From assembly GCF_900168065.1 (NCBI RefSeq), contig NZ_FUZZ01000007.1, positions 1 through 64,000 of the forward strand: a DNA stretch of 64,000 bases. Direction: 5' to 3'. Shown one piece after another: positions 24,059 through 33,227 of this stretch. A program made the position numbers and the translations under genes. The first letter of the stretch is position 1; every line of letters begins with the position of its first letter. The notes under the pieces were generated by a model. It worked only from the letters and a program-made list of their open reading frames with translations. It was not told where the DNA came from and ran no database searches. This stretch comes from Chitinophaga ginsengisegetis. GTDB taxonomy: Bacteria; Bacteroidota; Bacteroidia; Chitinophagales; Chitinophagaceae.

Positions 24059-26822
24059 ATATCACCACATTAATCATCTTTCCTTTTACGATAATCACCT
24101 TTTTAGGCGCCTTACCTTCCAGCCATTTCTGCACTACTTCACTGGCCAGCACTTCTTTTTCAATATCAGGAATAGCCGCATCCAGTGAGAAGCCCATTTC
24201 AGAGCGGGTTTTACCGTTAATAGCTATCGGGTAATTGAAGGCGCTTTCCTTTGTGTATTGTTCGTCATACACCGGGTAAAGTGCATTCAGTATGCTTTCA
24301 TTATTGCCGATATATTGCCACAGTTCTTCACACAGGTGAGGCGCGTAGGGCGTGAGCAGGATCAGCAATGGCTCCAGGATGCTGCGTTTGTGACAACGCA
24401 GGGTAGCGAGTTCATTTACACAGATCATAAACTGGCTCACCGCTGTATTGTAGGAGAAGCTGGAAGTATCGTGATCTATTTTCTGGATAGTTTTATGCAG
24501 TATTTTCAGTTCCTCCGGTGTGGCTGGTTGTTCATTCACCAGGATGCCTTTCTGCTCATCGGCAAACAGGCGCCATAGTTTTTTCAGGAAGCGGTGTACA
24601 CCTTCAATACCCTTGGTATCCCAGGGTTTGGATTGTTCCACCGGGCCCAGGAACATTTCGTACATGCGGAAAGTATCAGCGCCGTATTTTTCCACCAGGT
24701 CGTTTGGATTAACGGTGTTGAATAAACGCTTGCTCATTTTTTCCAGCTGTACGCCGCAAATGTATTTACCGTCTTCCAGTATGAATGTTGCATCTGCAAA
24801 GTCGGGCTTCCATTTTTTAAACGCTTCAGTGTCCAGTTCTACGCCGTCTACGATATTTACATCTACGTGCAGTTCATCAGTTTCATACTGATCTTTCAAA
24901 CCATGTGAAACATATTGATGCGTACCGCGAACACGGTATACAAGTCTGGAGCTACCGCCAATCATCCCCTGGTTGATCAGCGACTTAAACGGCTCATCAA
25001 AACCGATATGTCCCAGGTCGTACAGCACTTTGGTCCACATACGGGAGTAGAGCAGGTGTCCTACGGCGTGTTCGGTACCGCCTACATAAACATCTACCTG
25101 GTTCCAGTAGTCGGTAGCTTTGCGGTCGGCAAAGGTTTTATCATTATGCGGGTCCATGTAGCGCAGGAAATACCAGCTGCTGCCGGCATATCCGGGCATG
25201 GTGTTGGTTTCGCGTTTCACGCCGGGGGCCACGTTTACCCAATCGGTAATGTTAGCCAGGGGGCCTTCGCCTTCTTCGCCGGGTTTATAGTTTTCCACAT
25301 GCGGTAATTCCAGCGGCAGGTCTTTTTCATCCATTGCGTAAGGAATACCGTTTTTATAGATGATGGGGAAAGGCTCGCCCCAGTAACGTTGACGGCTAAA
25401 GCCGGCGTCGCGCATTTTATAGTTGATCTGGCGTTTGCCGATTCCCAGTTCTTCCAGTTTGGTGATCACCACATCCATAGCGGGCTTCATGTCCATGCCA
25501 TCGAGGAAGCCGCTGTTTTGCAGTTTGGCTTCTTTGGTAGGATTGGCTTCCTGTCCGGTGAAAGCATCGCCGATGATGTTGGTGATGGGGATATTGAAAT
25601 GTTTGGCAAAGCCAAAGTCGCGCTGATCGCCGCAGGGCACCGCCATAATAGCGCCGGTACCGTAGCCGGCCAGCACGTATTCCGCAATCCACACGGGGAT
25701 TTCGCGGCCATCAAACGGATTGATGGCGTATGCGCCGGTAAAGCAGCCGGTGATTTGTTTTACATCGGCCATGCGTTCCCGTTCGGAGCGGCTTTGCACG
25801 TATTCGAGGTATTTGTCAATTTCGGCTTGTTGTTCCGGGGTGGTGATCCGGGATACCAGTTCGTGTTCAGGCGCCACTACCATGAAGTCCACGCCGAAAA
25901 TGGTATCGGGGCGGGTAGTGTATACTTCCACGTGTTCGGTAGAGTTTTTCAGGGCGAACTTAATTTCGGCTCCCTGGCTTTTACCGATCCAGTTGCGCTG
26001 CATTTCTTTCATGGCATCGCTGAAGGATACTGTTTCCAGTCCTTCCAGGAGGCGGTTGGCGTATTCGGTGATACGCAGAAACCACTGGCTCATCTTCTTT
26101 TTCACTACGGGGTAGCCGCCGCGTTCACTCACGCCGTTCACTACTTCATCGTTGGCGAGTACGGTGCCCAGTGCTGCGCACCAGTTAACTTCGGCGTGCG
26201 CCAGGTAGGCCAGGCGGTACTGCATCAGTATGTTGCGCTGTTCCTGCTCGCTATAGCTTTTCCAGTTGGCGGCGGTGAATTGTATGCTCCGGTCGCCGGG
26301 GCAGATATGACCGGCATTACCATCTTTCTCAAAAATAGCTACCAGGGACGCGATGGGTGCTGCTTTCTTTGTGCTGCGGTTATACCAGCTTTCAAAGATC
26401 TGCAGGAAGATCCATTGGGTCCATTTATAATAGGAAGGGTCGCTGGTGGTTACCTGGCGGTCCCAGTCGTAGCAAAAGCCAATATTATCCAATTGTTCAC
26501 GGAAGGCTTTGATATTTTGTTCGGTGGTTACTGCGGGATGCTGACCTGTTTCAAGGGCATATTGTTCTGTTGGCAAACCAAACGCATCATATCCCATTGC
26601 ATGGAGCACGTTAAAGCCTTTTAGTCTTTTATAGCGCGAATAGATGTCTGTTGCAATGTATCCCAGTGGATGGCCTACGTGTAAGCCGGCTCCGGACGGA
26701 TAGGGGAACATGTCCAGTACATAACATTTGGGCTTGGGACTGTTATTGCTCACACGGTAAGCATGCGATTGCTCCCATTGTTGCTGCCATTTTTTTTCGA
26801 TTGCCCTGAAATTGTATTCCAT
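24057..26822 (-). CDS. leuS: Leucyl-tRNA synthetase
   Basis: 921 residues, a class I synthetase that charges tRNA-Leu. Seen: 'PYPSGAGLHVGHPLGY' (HIGH motif, about 41-56), the editing domain with 'VYTTRPDTIFGV', 'LEKMSKRLFNTVNP' (KMSKS motif) and a C-terminal anticodon-binding part ending 'VIIVKGKMINVVI'. Slightly longer than E. coli LeuS (860), as usual in Bacteroidota. It is a single-gene unit; a tRNA-Leu gene lies far away at 57.7 kb. A 42-nt imperfect palindrome (26839-26880) lies just upstream and would be in its leader. Confidence 0.97.
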   Translation of the reverse strand: MEYNFRAIEKKWQQQWEQSHAYRVSNNSPKPKCYVLDMFPYPSGAGLHVGHPLGYIATDIYSRYKRLKGFNVLHAMGYDAFGLPTEQYALETGQHPAVTTEQNIKAFREQLDNIGFCYDWDRQVTTSDPSYYKWTQWIFLQIFESWYNRSTKKAAPIASLVAIFEKDGNAGHICPGDRSIQFTAANWKSYSEQEQRNILMQYRLAYLAHAEVNWCAALGTVLANDEVVNGVSERGGYPVVKKKMSQWFLRITEYANRLLEGLETVSFSDAMKEMQRNWIGKSQGAEIKFALKNSTEHVEVYTTRPDTIFGVDFMVVAPEHELVSRITTPEQQAEIDKYLEYVQSRSERERMADVKQITGCFTGAYAINPFDGREIPVWIAEYVLAGYGTGAIMAVPCGDQRDFGFAKHFNIPITNIIGDAFTGQEANPTKEAKLQNSGFLDGMDMKPAMDVVITKLEELGIGKRQINYKMRDAGFSRQRYWGEPFPIIYKNGIPYAMDEKDLPLELPHVENYKPGEEGEGPLANITDWVNVAPGVKRETNTMPGYAGSSWYFLRYMDPHNDKTFADRKATDYWNQVDVYVGGTEHAVGHLLYSRMWTKVLYDLGHIGFDEPFKSLINQGMIGGSSRLVYRVRGTHQYVSHGLKDQYETDELHVDVNIVDGVELDTEAFKKWKPDFADATFILEDGKYICGVQLEKMSKRLFNTVNPNDLVEKYGADTFRMYEMFLGPVEQSKPWDTKGIEGVHRFLKKLWRLFADEQKGILVNEQPATPEELKILHKTIQKIDHDTSSFSYNTAVSQFMICVNELATLRCHKRSILEPLLILLTPYAPHLCEELWQYIGNNESILNALYPVYDEQYTKESAFNYPIAINGKTRSEMGFSLDAAIPDIEKEVLASEVVQKWLEGKAPKKVIIVKGKMINVVI

Positions 26823-26838
26823 ATCTGTTGTAGATGAA

Positions 26839-26880
26839 CCTTAATTGTCCGGATATAAACAATACGTCCGGTCATTAAGG
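26839..26880 (-). promoter_or_regulatory. Imperfect palindrome in the leuS leader/promoter region
   Basis: CCTTAAT...CCGGA at the left end is mirrored by TCCGG...ATTAAGG at the right, giving an interrupted stem over 42 nt starting 17 nt before leuS. It may be an RNA hairpin in the leader or a protein-binding site. I see no T-box features. Confidence 0.4.
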
Positions 26881-27057
26881 CGTTATCAGTTATAATTTAA
26901 AAAGTTGTTCTAATGCCTGTTCAGCAAAATAATGTTAAATTCATTAATACTCCAATGTCATTCCCCAACATCTCTATATATTGCCGTTCTATTGTCCGGA
27001 AAGGGTGTATTACCTGACCGGGTTGGCAAAATTAAACACATAACTATTAATTTTTAT

Positions 27058-27065
27058 TATTTTCG
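27058..27065 (+). promoter_or_regulatory. Probable ftsX promoter -7 element
   Basis: TATTTTCG matches TAnnTTTG at seven of eight positions, 18 nt before the ftsX ATG. Confidence 0.4.
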
Positions 27066-27083
27066 CCGATAAACTGCAGATTA

Positions 27084-27956
27084 ATGGCGCAATCCGGGAA
27101 ATCATCAGCAAAGAAGTCGAAACCATCCTACCTGTACTCCATCATTGGTGTGGCACTGGTATTGTTTTTACTGGGCACATTGGGTCTGGTGGTAATACAT
27201 GCTAACAAGCTGAGTGTGTATTTTAAGGAAAGCATAGAGATACAGGTCATCCTCCGGGATAACGTGAAAGAAGCACAGGCCACGGCCCTGCGCGATTCTA
27301 TGGCCCACAGGCCATATATTAAGTCAATTGAATATGTGTCGAAAGACATGGCGGCACAGCGGTTCAAAAAGGATTTCGGGGAGGACTTTATCTCCCTGTT
27401 GCAATACAACCCGCTGTACAGCAGCATCAACATAAAGGCAAACGCCAATTATGTAAACAATGATAGTTTGAAGGTCATTGAAAATAACCTGTCGCAGCAA
27501 AGCATCGTAAGGGAAATATCCTATCAGCGTATGCTGGTGAGCAAACTGAACGAAAACGTAAACAGGATCGGATTAATTATCCTGATCATCAGCGGGTTAT
27601 TATGCCTGGTGGTGATATTCCTGATCGACAATACCATTCGTTTAGCCATGTTCAGCAACCGGTTCCTCATCAAAACCATGCAAATGGTGGGGGCTACCCG
27701 CTGGTTTATTGCCAAACCCTTTGACCTGCGCAGTATTGCCAATGGCGCCATCGCCGCAGTAATCGCTATCGCAGGGCTGATCGGTATCATGTCGGTATCC
27801 GATAAATTATTGCCGGAACTGGCAGGATTACGTGATAACCTGATGATCGCATTCCTCTTTATAGGCATGATCCTTATCGGGATCAGTATTTCCCTGGTGA
27901 GCACACACCGCTCGGTAATGAAATACCTGCGCCTGAAACTGGACGATCTGTATTAA
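27084..27956 (+). CDS. ftsX: Cell division protein FtsX
   Basis: 290 residues. The membrane partner of FtsE, which activates peptidoglycan hydrolases at the septum. There are four membrane segments, with a large periplasmic loop between the first (about 21-42) and second (about 155-180), containing 'IEIQVILRDNVKEAQATAL'. 'MFSNRFLIKTMQMVGATRWF' is the conserved cytoplasmic coupling region. ftsE is not beside it, as is common in Bacteroidota. DUF3098 and uppP follow, a conserved arrangement in the phylum. Confidence 0.94.
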   Translation: MAQSGKSSAKKSKPSYLYSIIGVALVLFLLGTLGLVVIHANKLSVYFKESIEIQVILRDNVKEAQATALRDSMAHRPYIKSIEYVSKDMAAQRFKKDFGEDFISLLQYNPLYSSINIKANANYVNNDSLKVIENNLSQQSIVREISYQRMLVSKLNENVNRIGLIILIISGLLCLVVIFLIDNTIRLAMFSNRFLIKTMQMVGATRWFIAKPFDLRSIANGAIAAVIAIAGLIGIMSVSDKLLPELAGLRDNLMIAFLFIGMILIGISISLVSTHRSVMKYLRLKLDDLY

Positions 27957-27992
27957 CTTTAAATCTTTAACGAAGATATAATACCAAACACT

Positions 27993-28268
27993 ATGGCTAA
28001 AACAGCTTTAAATAAGGAGGCAGAAAACACATTGGCCGACAGCCGCCCTATTTTTCCAAAAGAAAACTACAAATTTATGCTGGCTGGTATTGTGGTGATT
28101 ATCCTGGGCTTCCTCTTTATGATGGGAGGAGATTCCAGTGATCCCAACAGCTTCAAACCCGAACAGGTATATAGCTTCCGCAGAATCACCCTGGCGCCCA
28201 TCGTTATTGTACTGGGCCTCGTGATAGAAGTGTACGCTATTATGCACCGTCCGAAACCGAAAGCATAA
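27993..28268 (+). CDS. DUF3098 small membrane protein
   Basis: 91 residues with two membrane segments (about 29-46 and 65-83) joined by a loop with 'GGDSSDPNSFKPEQVYSFRR'. This matches DUF3098, a Bacteroidota family found between ftsX and uppP. The function is not established; conserved position between a division gene and a lipid carrier gene hints at an envelope role (inference). A hairpin terminator follows, so uppP is probably only partly cotranscribed. Confidence 0.88.
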   Translation: MAKTALNKEAENTLADSRPIFPKENYKFMLAGIVVIILGFLFMMGGDSSDPNSFKPEQVYSFRRITLAPIVIVLGLVIEVYAIMHRPKPKA

Positions 28269-28293
28269 TTGCTTCTATAAAAGTATTTTAACA

Positions 28294-28322
28294 GCGATGA
28301 TCCCTCATCGCTTTTTTTTTAA
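28294..28322 (+). terminator. Terminator/attenuator between DUF3098 gene and uppP
   Basis: GCGATGA (28294-28300) and TCATCGC (28305-28311) with a 4-nt loop are followed by a run of nine or more T. The uppP ATG is 22 nt further on, so this could also tune uppP expression. Confidence 0.82.
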
Positions 28323-28343
28323 CTTTTAACCATATTAAATTCG

Positions 28344-29144
28344 ATGAATGTTTTTCAGGCTATCATTATTGCCATCGTAGAAGGACTAACGGAATTCCTG
28401 CCCGTTTCCTCCACCGGGCATATGATCATTGTGAGCGCCCTGCTGGGTATTGGTAAAGATGAATTTACCAAGTTATTTGAAGTAGTGATCCAGCTGGGAG
28501 CGATCCTGGCAGTAGTGGTATTTTATTGGAGAAAATTCCTGGTATTTGATAAAAACCGGCTTAACTTTTACCTGAAACTGGCTGTAGCCGTGGTTCCGGC
28601 GCTGATCCTCGGTTTCCTGTTCAGCAAAAAGATCGATGCGATGCTGGAAAGTCCGCTAACCGTAGGTATCACGCTGCTGGTAGGTGGTATCGTCCTTTTG
28701 TTTGTAGACAACTGGTTTAAAGAACCCACCATTCTCACAGAAGAAAAAATAGATATTTTTACTGCTTTACGTATAGGCTTTTACCAGTGCCTGGCGCTTA
28801 TTCCGGGTACCAGTCGCAGTGCTGCTTCCATTATTGGTGGTATGCAGCAAAAGCTGTCCCGCAGTGTGTCGGCCGAATTCTCTTTTTTCCTGGCAGTGCC
28901 TACAATGGCAGCTGCCACCGGCTACAAACTGCTGAAAGGGAAGGAGCTGCTGACCGCGCATCCCGAAAACCTGAAACTGCTGCTGATCGGTAATATCGTG
29001 GCCTTCGTGGTAGCTTTGGGCGCTATTAAATTCTTTATCGGCGCAGTGAAGAAGTATGGATTTAAAATGTGGGGATACTATCGTATTGTGGTAGGTATTA
29101 TCATCATAGCAGCTATATTAATGGGCTACCAGCTCGAGGTGTAG
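28344..29144 (+). CDS. uppP: Undecaprenyl-diphosphatase
   Basis: 266 residues, about eight membrane segments. It recycles undecaprenyl diphosphate, the carrier for wall and O-antigen precursors. Family motifs: 'VEGLTEFLPVSSTGH' (residues 11-25) and 'LIPGTSRSAASIIGG'. These hold the catalytic Glu, Ser and Arg of the BacA family. It sits downstream of ftsX and DUF3098. The truB gene that often follows in Bacteroidota is absent here; a strong bidirectional terminator and ald come next. Confidence 0.96.
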   Translation: MNVFQAIIIAIVEGLTEFLPVSSTGHMIIVSALLGIGKDEFTKLFEVVIQLGAILAVVVFYWRKFLVFDKNRLNFYLKLAVAVVPALILGFLFSKKIDAMLESPLTVGITLLVGGIVLLFVDNWFKEPTILTEEKIDIFTALRIGFYQCLALIPGTSRSAASIIGGMQQKLSRSVSAEFSFFLAVPTMAAATGYKLLKGKELLTAHPENLKLLLIGNIVAFVVALGAIKFFIGAVKKYGFKMWGYYRIVVGIIIIAAILMGYQLEV

Positions 29145-29152
29145 CTTCAGCA

Positions 29153-29200
29153 TAAAAAAAGAAAGCGCCTTTCCGGTCCGGAAGGGCGCTTTCTTTTTTT
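29153..29200. terminator. Bidirectional terminator between uppP and ald
   Basis: A long stem (GAAAGCGCC..TTCCGG with CCGGAA..GGCGCTTTC) is flanked by A7 and T7. It serves both converging genes. Confidence 0.93.
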
Positions 29201-29215
29201 ATGTTTTACCAGGAG

Positions 29216-30433
29216 TTATCCTTTCACTGCCAGTAACAATTCCAGGTCGGTATATTTCAGCTTGAATTTCTCGCTCAGGTGGTAGTTGGTTAATGCACCT
29301 TTATAAAGATAGATACCATTACGTACGCCCCGTTTAATCCACACCAGGTTTTCAAATCCGCCATCGTCGGCGGCTTCCACGAGTAAAGGCATCAGCACAT
29401 TACTGATGGCTTCAGAGGCGGTACGGGCAAATCCGGATGGAATATTGGGTACGCAATAATGTACTACATCGTACTTTTTAAACACCGGATTTTCGTGTGT
29501 AGTGATTTCCGAGGTTTCAAAACAGCCGCCGCGGTCGATGCTCACATCTACAATAACGGAGCCGGCTTTCATGTTGCTCACCATTGATTCGCTGACAACA
29601 ATCGGTGTCCGCCCGCTTTGCGACGATAATGCGCCTACGGCTACGTCGGCATTGCGGAGCTGCTCTGCCAGCACTTTGGGCTGGATAACGGAGGTGAATA
29701 CACGTACCCCGATATTGTTTTGCAGCCTTTTTAGCTTGTAAATGTTATTATCAAATACTTTTACGGAAGATCCCAATGCAAGTGCAGTACGGGCTGCAAA
29801 CTCACCCACGATACCAGCGCCTATGATCACTACTTTCGTTGGCGGAATGCCGGTAATTCCTCCCAGGAGGATTCCTTTCCCTTTGTTATCGTTGCTCAGG
29901 TATTGTCCGGCAATCAGCATACAGGCGCCTCCCGCAATTTCGCTCATGGCTCTTACAATAGGGTAGGTGCCCGCATCATCTTTCAGGTTTTCAAAAGACA
30001 ACAGCGTGATACGCTTATCCATCATTTTTTCTACCTGTGGCGCCTTCAGGGCAGCCAGGTGGATGGGAGAAATAACGATCTGGTGCGGGTGCAGCAGCTC
30101 TATTTCCTCATCGTTCAGCGGTGCGGATTTTACAATGATCTCTGCTTTAAAGACCTCCTTTTTGTCGTATACAATTTCCGCCCCGGCCTCTGAATAGTCG
30201 GTGTCATAATAATGCGACCCGTCGCCGGCTTTATGTTCTACTACTATGTGATGTCCGTGTGCCGCTAGAATGCTGACTGCATCGGGCGTAAGGGCAATCC
30301 GGTTTTCCTGGAAAGATGTTTCTTTCGGGATACCTATAAACAAACGGGAATTTTTCTGCGGAATATCCAACGTTTCTTCCAGCGGTGAATAGGTAAACCC
30401 AGCACTTACTACAGGTTTTTGCCTCTGCTCCAT
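29216..30433 (-). CDS. ald: Alanine dehydrogenase
   Basis: 405 residues. It interconverts L-alanine and pyruvate with NAD. Seen: 'GIPKETSFQENRIALTPD' (substrate Arg/Lys region), 'SEIAGGACMLIAGQYL', the nucleotide-binding 'VVIIGAGIVGEFAARTAL', and 'IVDVSIDRGGCFETS'. There is an extra ~25-residue N-terminal segment relative to Bacillus Ald, as in other Bacteroidota homologs. It has its own promoter (TATCTTTG at 30473-30466) immediately past the tsaE stop codon. Saccharopine-type or transhydrogenase relatives are less likely given the full Ald motif set. Confidence 0.93.
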   Translation of the reverse strand: MEQRQKPVVSAGFTYSPLEETLDIPQKNSRLFIGIPKETSFQENRIALTPDAVSILAAHGHHIVVEHKAGDGSHYYDTDYSEAGAEIVYDKKEVFKAEIIVKSAPLNDEEIELLHPHQIVISPIHLAALKAPQVEKMMDKRITLLSFENLKDDAGTYPIVRAMSEIAGGACMLIAGQYLSNDNKGKGILLGGITGIPPTKVVIIGAGIVGEFAARTALALGSSVKVFDNNIYKLKRLQNNIGVRVFTSVIQPKVLAEQLRNADVAVGALSSQSGRTPIVVSESMVSNMKAGSVIVDVSIDRGGCFETSEITTHENPVFKKYDVVHYCVPNIPSGFARTASEAISNVLMPLLVEAADDGGFENLVWIKRGVRNGIYLYKGALTNYHLSEKFKLKYTDLELLLAVKG

Positions 30434-30465
30434 ATGCGTGTTCAGTTTTTTTAAATCGAAGTATT

Positions 30466-30473
30466 CAAAGATA
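30466..30473 (-). promoter_or_regulatory. ald promoter -7 element
   Basis: TATCTTTG on the minus strand, exact consensus, 3 nt after the end of tsaE and 32 nt before the ald ATG. Confidence 0.6.
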
Positions 30474-30475
30474 CA

Positions 30476-30913
30476 TCATTTGAGAGATGAAGCAGTTTCG
30501 CGCAGGACCCTTTTTTGATCCGGCTGTACCTCCAGCTGGAGGTGAATGGTACCCGGCGGCAGCATATGCGCTACTATTTCCGGCCACTCCACAAAACAAA
30601 TGGCGTCCTGGTAAAGGGTGTCTTCCACGCCGGCGCTGATGGCGTCGTCTTCATCCCGGAGCCGGTACAGGTCCAGGTGGAAAATGCGGCGGGGCGCCCC
30701 CTGTGCGTCGGTGTAGGCATATTCGTTAATGATCGAAAACGTGGGACTGGCAGTAGCGTCCTGCACTCCTCTGGCGGCGCATAAAGCCTTTACCAGGGTG
30801 GTTTTTCCTGCCCCCATCGGGCCTTCAAGGGTAAAAACCTGTTTACCGGCGAAATGATCCCAGAACTGCCGGGCAGTTTCCGGCAGTTGATCCAGCGTAA
30901 ATGTCCATTGCAT
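30476..30913 (-). CDS. tsaE: tRNA threonylcarbamoyladenosine biosynthesis ATPase TsaE
   Basis: 145 residues from ATG 30913. The ATPase that assists TsaB/TsaD in making t6A37 in tRNAs decoding ANN codons. Walker A 'GPMGAGKTTLVKAL', conserved 'SPTFSIINEY', 'FHLDLYRL' and 'CFVEWPEIVAHMLP'. An in-frame ATG at 30943 is rejected because the -7 box TATTTTTG (30924-30917) lies between it and 30913, leaving only three bases before the chosen ATG: the mRNA is probably leaderless. Confidence 0.94.
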   Translation of the reverse strand: MQWTFTLDQLPETARQFWDHFAGKQVFTLEGPMGAGKTTLVKALCAARGVQDATASPTFSIINEYAYTDAQGAPRRIFHLDLYRLRDEDDAISAGVEDTLYQDAICFVEWPEIVAHMLPPGTIHLQLEVQPDQKRVLRETASSLK

Positions 30914-30916
30914 GTC

Positions 30917-30924
30917 CAAAAATA
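30917..30924 (-). promoter_or_regulatory. tsaE promoter -7 element (leaderless arrangement)
   Basis: TATTTTTG, exact consensus on the minus strand, three bases before the ATG. RNA would begin at or next to the start codon. Confidence 0.6.
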
Positions 30925-31088
30925 AGGAGAAAGCGGAAAGCAAAAGCGATTGTCACCAGATTTTGCAAAAGTTGCAGCAATGCGTCAAAAATCGGGTAAA
31001 GCCCTTGTCCGGCCTGTTTCGGGGTACCTTTATGACACTTCTGCCGCTTCGTTGCATTAATATTTTACCTGTCTATTTCATCCGCTGC

Positions 31089-31106
31089 TAACTTTGTATA
31101 AGGAGG
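31089..31106 (+). promoter_or_regulatory. Promoter and strong Shine-Dalgarno of the copper ATPase gene
   Basis: TAACTTTG (31089-31096) is an exact -7 box. AGGAGG (31101-31106) is an unusually complete Shine-Dalgarno for this phylum. It lies 4 nt before an out-of-frame ATG (31111) and 11 nt before the ATPase ATG (31118). Confidence 0.65.
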
Positions 31107-31117
31107 AAAGATGTCAG

Positions 31118-33220
31118 ATGACAGCTATTAATTGCAAGGTGGAAGGAATGCATTGCACCAGTTGTGCGCTCGGCGTTTCCAAATACCTGGAGAAAAAAGG
31201 AATGCAGGACGTTAACGTCAGCTTTGCCACAGAAGAAGTGAGTTTCACCGCACCGGAAGGCGCCAACTCAACGGAAATACTCAATGGTATTACCCAGATG
31301 GGATACCGCGTGGTAATGCCGGAAGATAAACCCGCAGAGAAGAAAATATATACTACTCTTACATTCAAATTTGTTTTTTGTCTCATATTTACGCTGCCCC
31401 TGCTGTTGCATATGTGGGTCAGCTGGGCCTGGTTACACCATCCCTGGGTACAGTTCTGGCTTACCCTGCCGGTATACCTCGTGGGAATGTGGCATTTCGG
31501 CCGCAGCGCGGTACAATCCATCATCAACCGCATGGCCAATATGGACGTGCTGGTATCGCTGGGCGCCACCGCAGCCTTTGTATACAGCTTTGTAGGAACC
31601 GTAGTATACGGCAACCCGGATTATATGTTCTACGAAACCACGGCAGCCATTATCACCCTGGTATTCCTGGGAAATATGCTGGAGGAAAGGTCCGTGAAAC
31701 AAACTACTTCCGCTATCGCAGAACTGGCCCATTTACAAATCACCACTGCCAGGCTCATTAACACCGACCACGGTCACGAACATATTCACGAAGTGGATAA
31801 CCGCACCCTGCGCACGGGCGACTGTGTACTGGTAAATACCGGCGATAAAATACCAATGGACGGTACCATCTACTGGGGCAGCGGCCATGCCAACGAATCC
31901 ATGATCACCGGCGAAAGCGCCCCTGTCAGCAAAAAAGAAAAGGACAAAGTCATCGGTGGTACCATACTGGAAGACGGCAGCATCAAAGTATATATTACGG
32001 CTACGGGTAAAGACACCGTGCTGTCTTACATCATAGAACTCGTAAAACAGGCGCAGTCCGATAAGCCACCCATGCAGAAACTGGCCGACCGTATCAGCGC
32101 CATATTTGTGCCGCTGGTACTCGGCATAGCCCTGGTTACCTTCCTCGGATGGTATTTTATCGGCCATACTACATTGGCCACCGCCATGATGCGCAGTGTA
32201 GCCGTATTGGTTATTTCCTGCCCTTGTGCAATGGGACTGGCCACACCAGCTGCCGTGATGGTAGGACTGGGCCGCGCCGCGCGTAACGGGATCCTTATCA
32301 AAGGAGGCCATACCCTGGAAATGTTTAAGAATATCCGGCAGGTAGTTTTTGATAAGACAGGCACCCTCACTACCGGAAAGTTACAACTGGGCGAGTACCG
32401 CTTTTTTGATATGCCGGAAGAAGATTTTAAACAGGTGGTTTACAGTCTTGAGAAATATTCTTCCCATCCTATTGCCCGCTCTATTGCCTCGCTCTGGAAA
32501 TCTGCCGGAGAAGTGCCGCTGCAGCAGGTACGCGAACATAAAGGTCTTGGTATGCGTGCCAGCGATAAAGCAGGCAACCAGTGGCAATTAGGCTCTTTCC
32601 GTATGGCAGATGGTGTAACGGAAGATGACAGCCATAACCTGTATCTCCTGAAGAACGGGCTGCTGGCAGGCTGGATCGATCTTACAGATGAAATACGGCC
32701 CGAAGCCGCCCAGGTGATTATACAACTGCAGCAATCCGGTATCAAATCCATTTTACTGAGTGGCGACACCACCCGCAAGTGCCGGGAACTGGCCGCCAAA
32801 TTGGGTATTACTGAAGTATATGCAGAACAATCGCCCGAACAAAAACTGCAGAAGATAGATGCCCTCATGAAAACCGCACCTACCGCTATGGTGGGCGATG
32901 GTATCAATGATGCGCCTGCACTGGCTAAAGCTACCATTGGTATCTCCCTCAGCGACGCCACCCAGGTGGCTATGCAAAGCGCCAACGTTGTATTGCTCAA
33001 TAACAACCTCGGCTCGCTGCCACTGGCGCTGGGACTGGGAAAACATACCTATCTCACCATCAAACAAAATCTTTTCTGGGCATTTATTTATAACGTAGTG
33101 GCGATACCGGTAGCCGCCCTCGGGTTCCTGAACCCTATTGTGGGCGCCGGTGTGATGGGCCTCTCCGATGTGGTGCTGGCCGTGAACTCTATCCGGTTGC
33201 GGTATAAAAATGTGATCTAA
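31118..33220 (+). CDS. copA: Heavy-metal (copper-type) P1B ATPase
   Basis: 700 residues. One N-terminal HMA domain with the metal pair in 'GMHCTSCALGV' (C13 and C16), then membrane segments, the actuator motif 'MITGESAPVSK', the membrane metal site 'SCPCAMGLATPAAVM' (CPC, typical of Cu-ATPases), phosphorylation motif 'FDKTGTLTTG', 'SSHPIARSIA' and hinge 'MVGDGINDAPALAKA'. It should export Cu(I) from the cytoplasm; the gene symbol is by family. The TTG at 31094 overlaps the promoter and is rejected. A six-codon reading frame (31111-31131) overlaps the start. No copper chaperone or CueR-like regulator is adjacent. A large palindromic element follows. Confidence 0.93.
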   Translation: MTAINCKVEGMHCTSCALGVSKYLEKKGMQDVNVSFATEEVSFTAPEGANSTEILNGITQMGYRVVMPEDKPAEKKIYTTLTFKFVFCLIFTLPLLLHMWVSWAWLHHPWVQFWLTLPVYLVGMWHFGRSAVQSIINRMANMDVLVSLGATAAFVYSFVGTVVYGNPDYMFYETTAAIITLVFLGNMLEERSVKQTTSAIAELAHLQITTARLINTDHGHEHIHEVDNRTLRTGDCVLVNTGDKIPMDGTIYWGSGHANESMITGESAPVSKKEKDKVIGGTILEDGSIKVYITATGKDTVLSYIIELVKQAQSDKPPMQKLADRISAIFVPLVLGIALVTFLGWYFIGHTTLATAMMRSVAVLVISCPCAMGLATPAAVMVGLGRAARNGILIKGGHTLEMFKNIRQVVFDKTGTLTTGKLQLGEYRFFDMPEEDFKQVVYSLEKYSSHPIARSIASLWKSAGEVPLQQVREHKGLGMRASDKAGNQWQLGSFRMADGVTEDDSHNLYLLKNGLLAGWIDLTDEIRPEAAQVIIQLQQSGIKSILLSGDTTRKCRELAAKLGITEVYAEQSPEQKLQKIDALMKTAPTAMVGDGINDAPALAKATIGISLSDATQVAMQSANVVLLNNNLGSLPLALGLGKHTYLTIKQNLFWAFIYNVVAIPVAALGFLNPIVGAGVMGLSDVVLAVNSIRLRYKNVI

Positions 33221-33227
33221 GCGTATT

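Noticed and set aside
25389..26624. 411-codon open frame on the plus strand inside leuS
   Set aside because: It is antisense to a complete leucyl-tRNA synthetase with intact motifs, and its translation is Phe/His/Gly-rich with no recognisable domain; a shadow of leuS codon use.
26823..27083. T-box or other known riboswitch before leuS
   Set aside because: The palindrome lacks the T-box sequence and specifier loop features, and T-boxes are not known from this phylum.
31094..31117. Upstream TTG start for the copper ATPase
   Set aside because: It lies inside the promoter box TAACTTTG; ATG 31118 starts the HMA domain normally.
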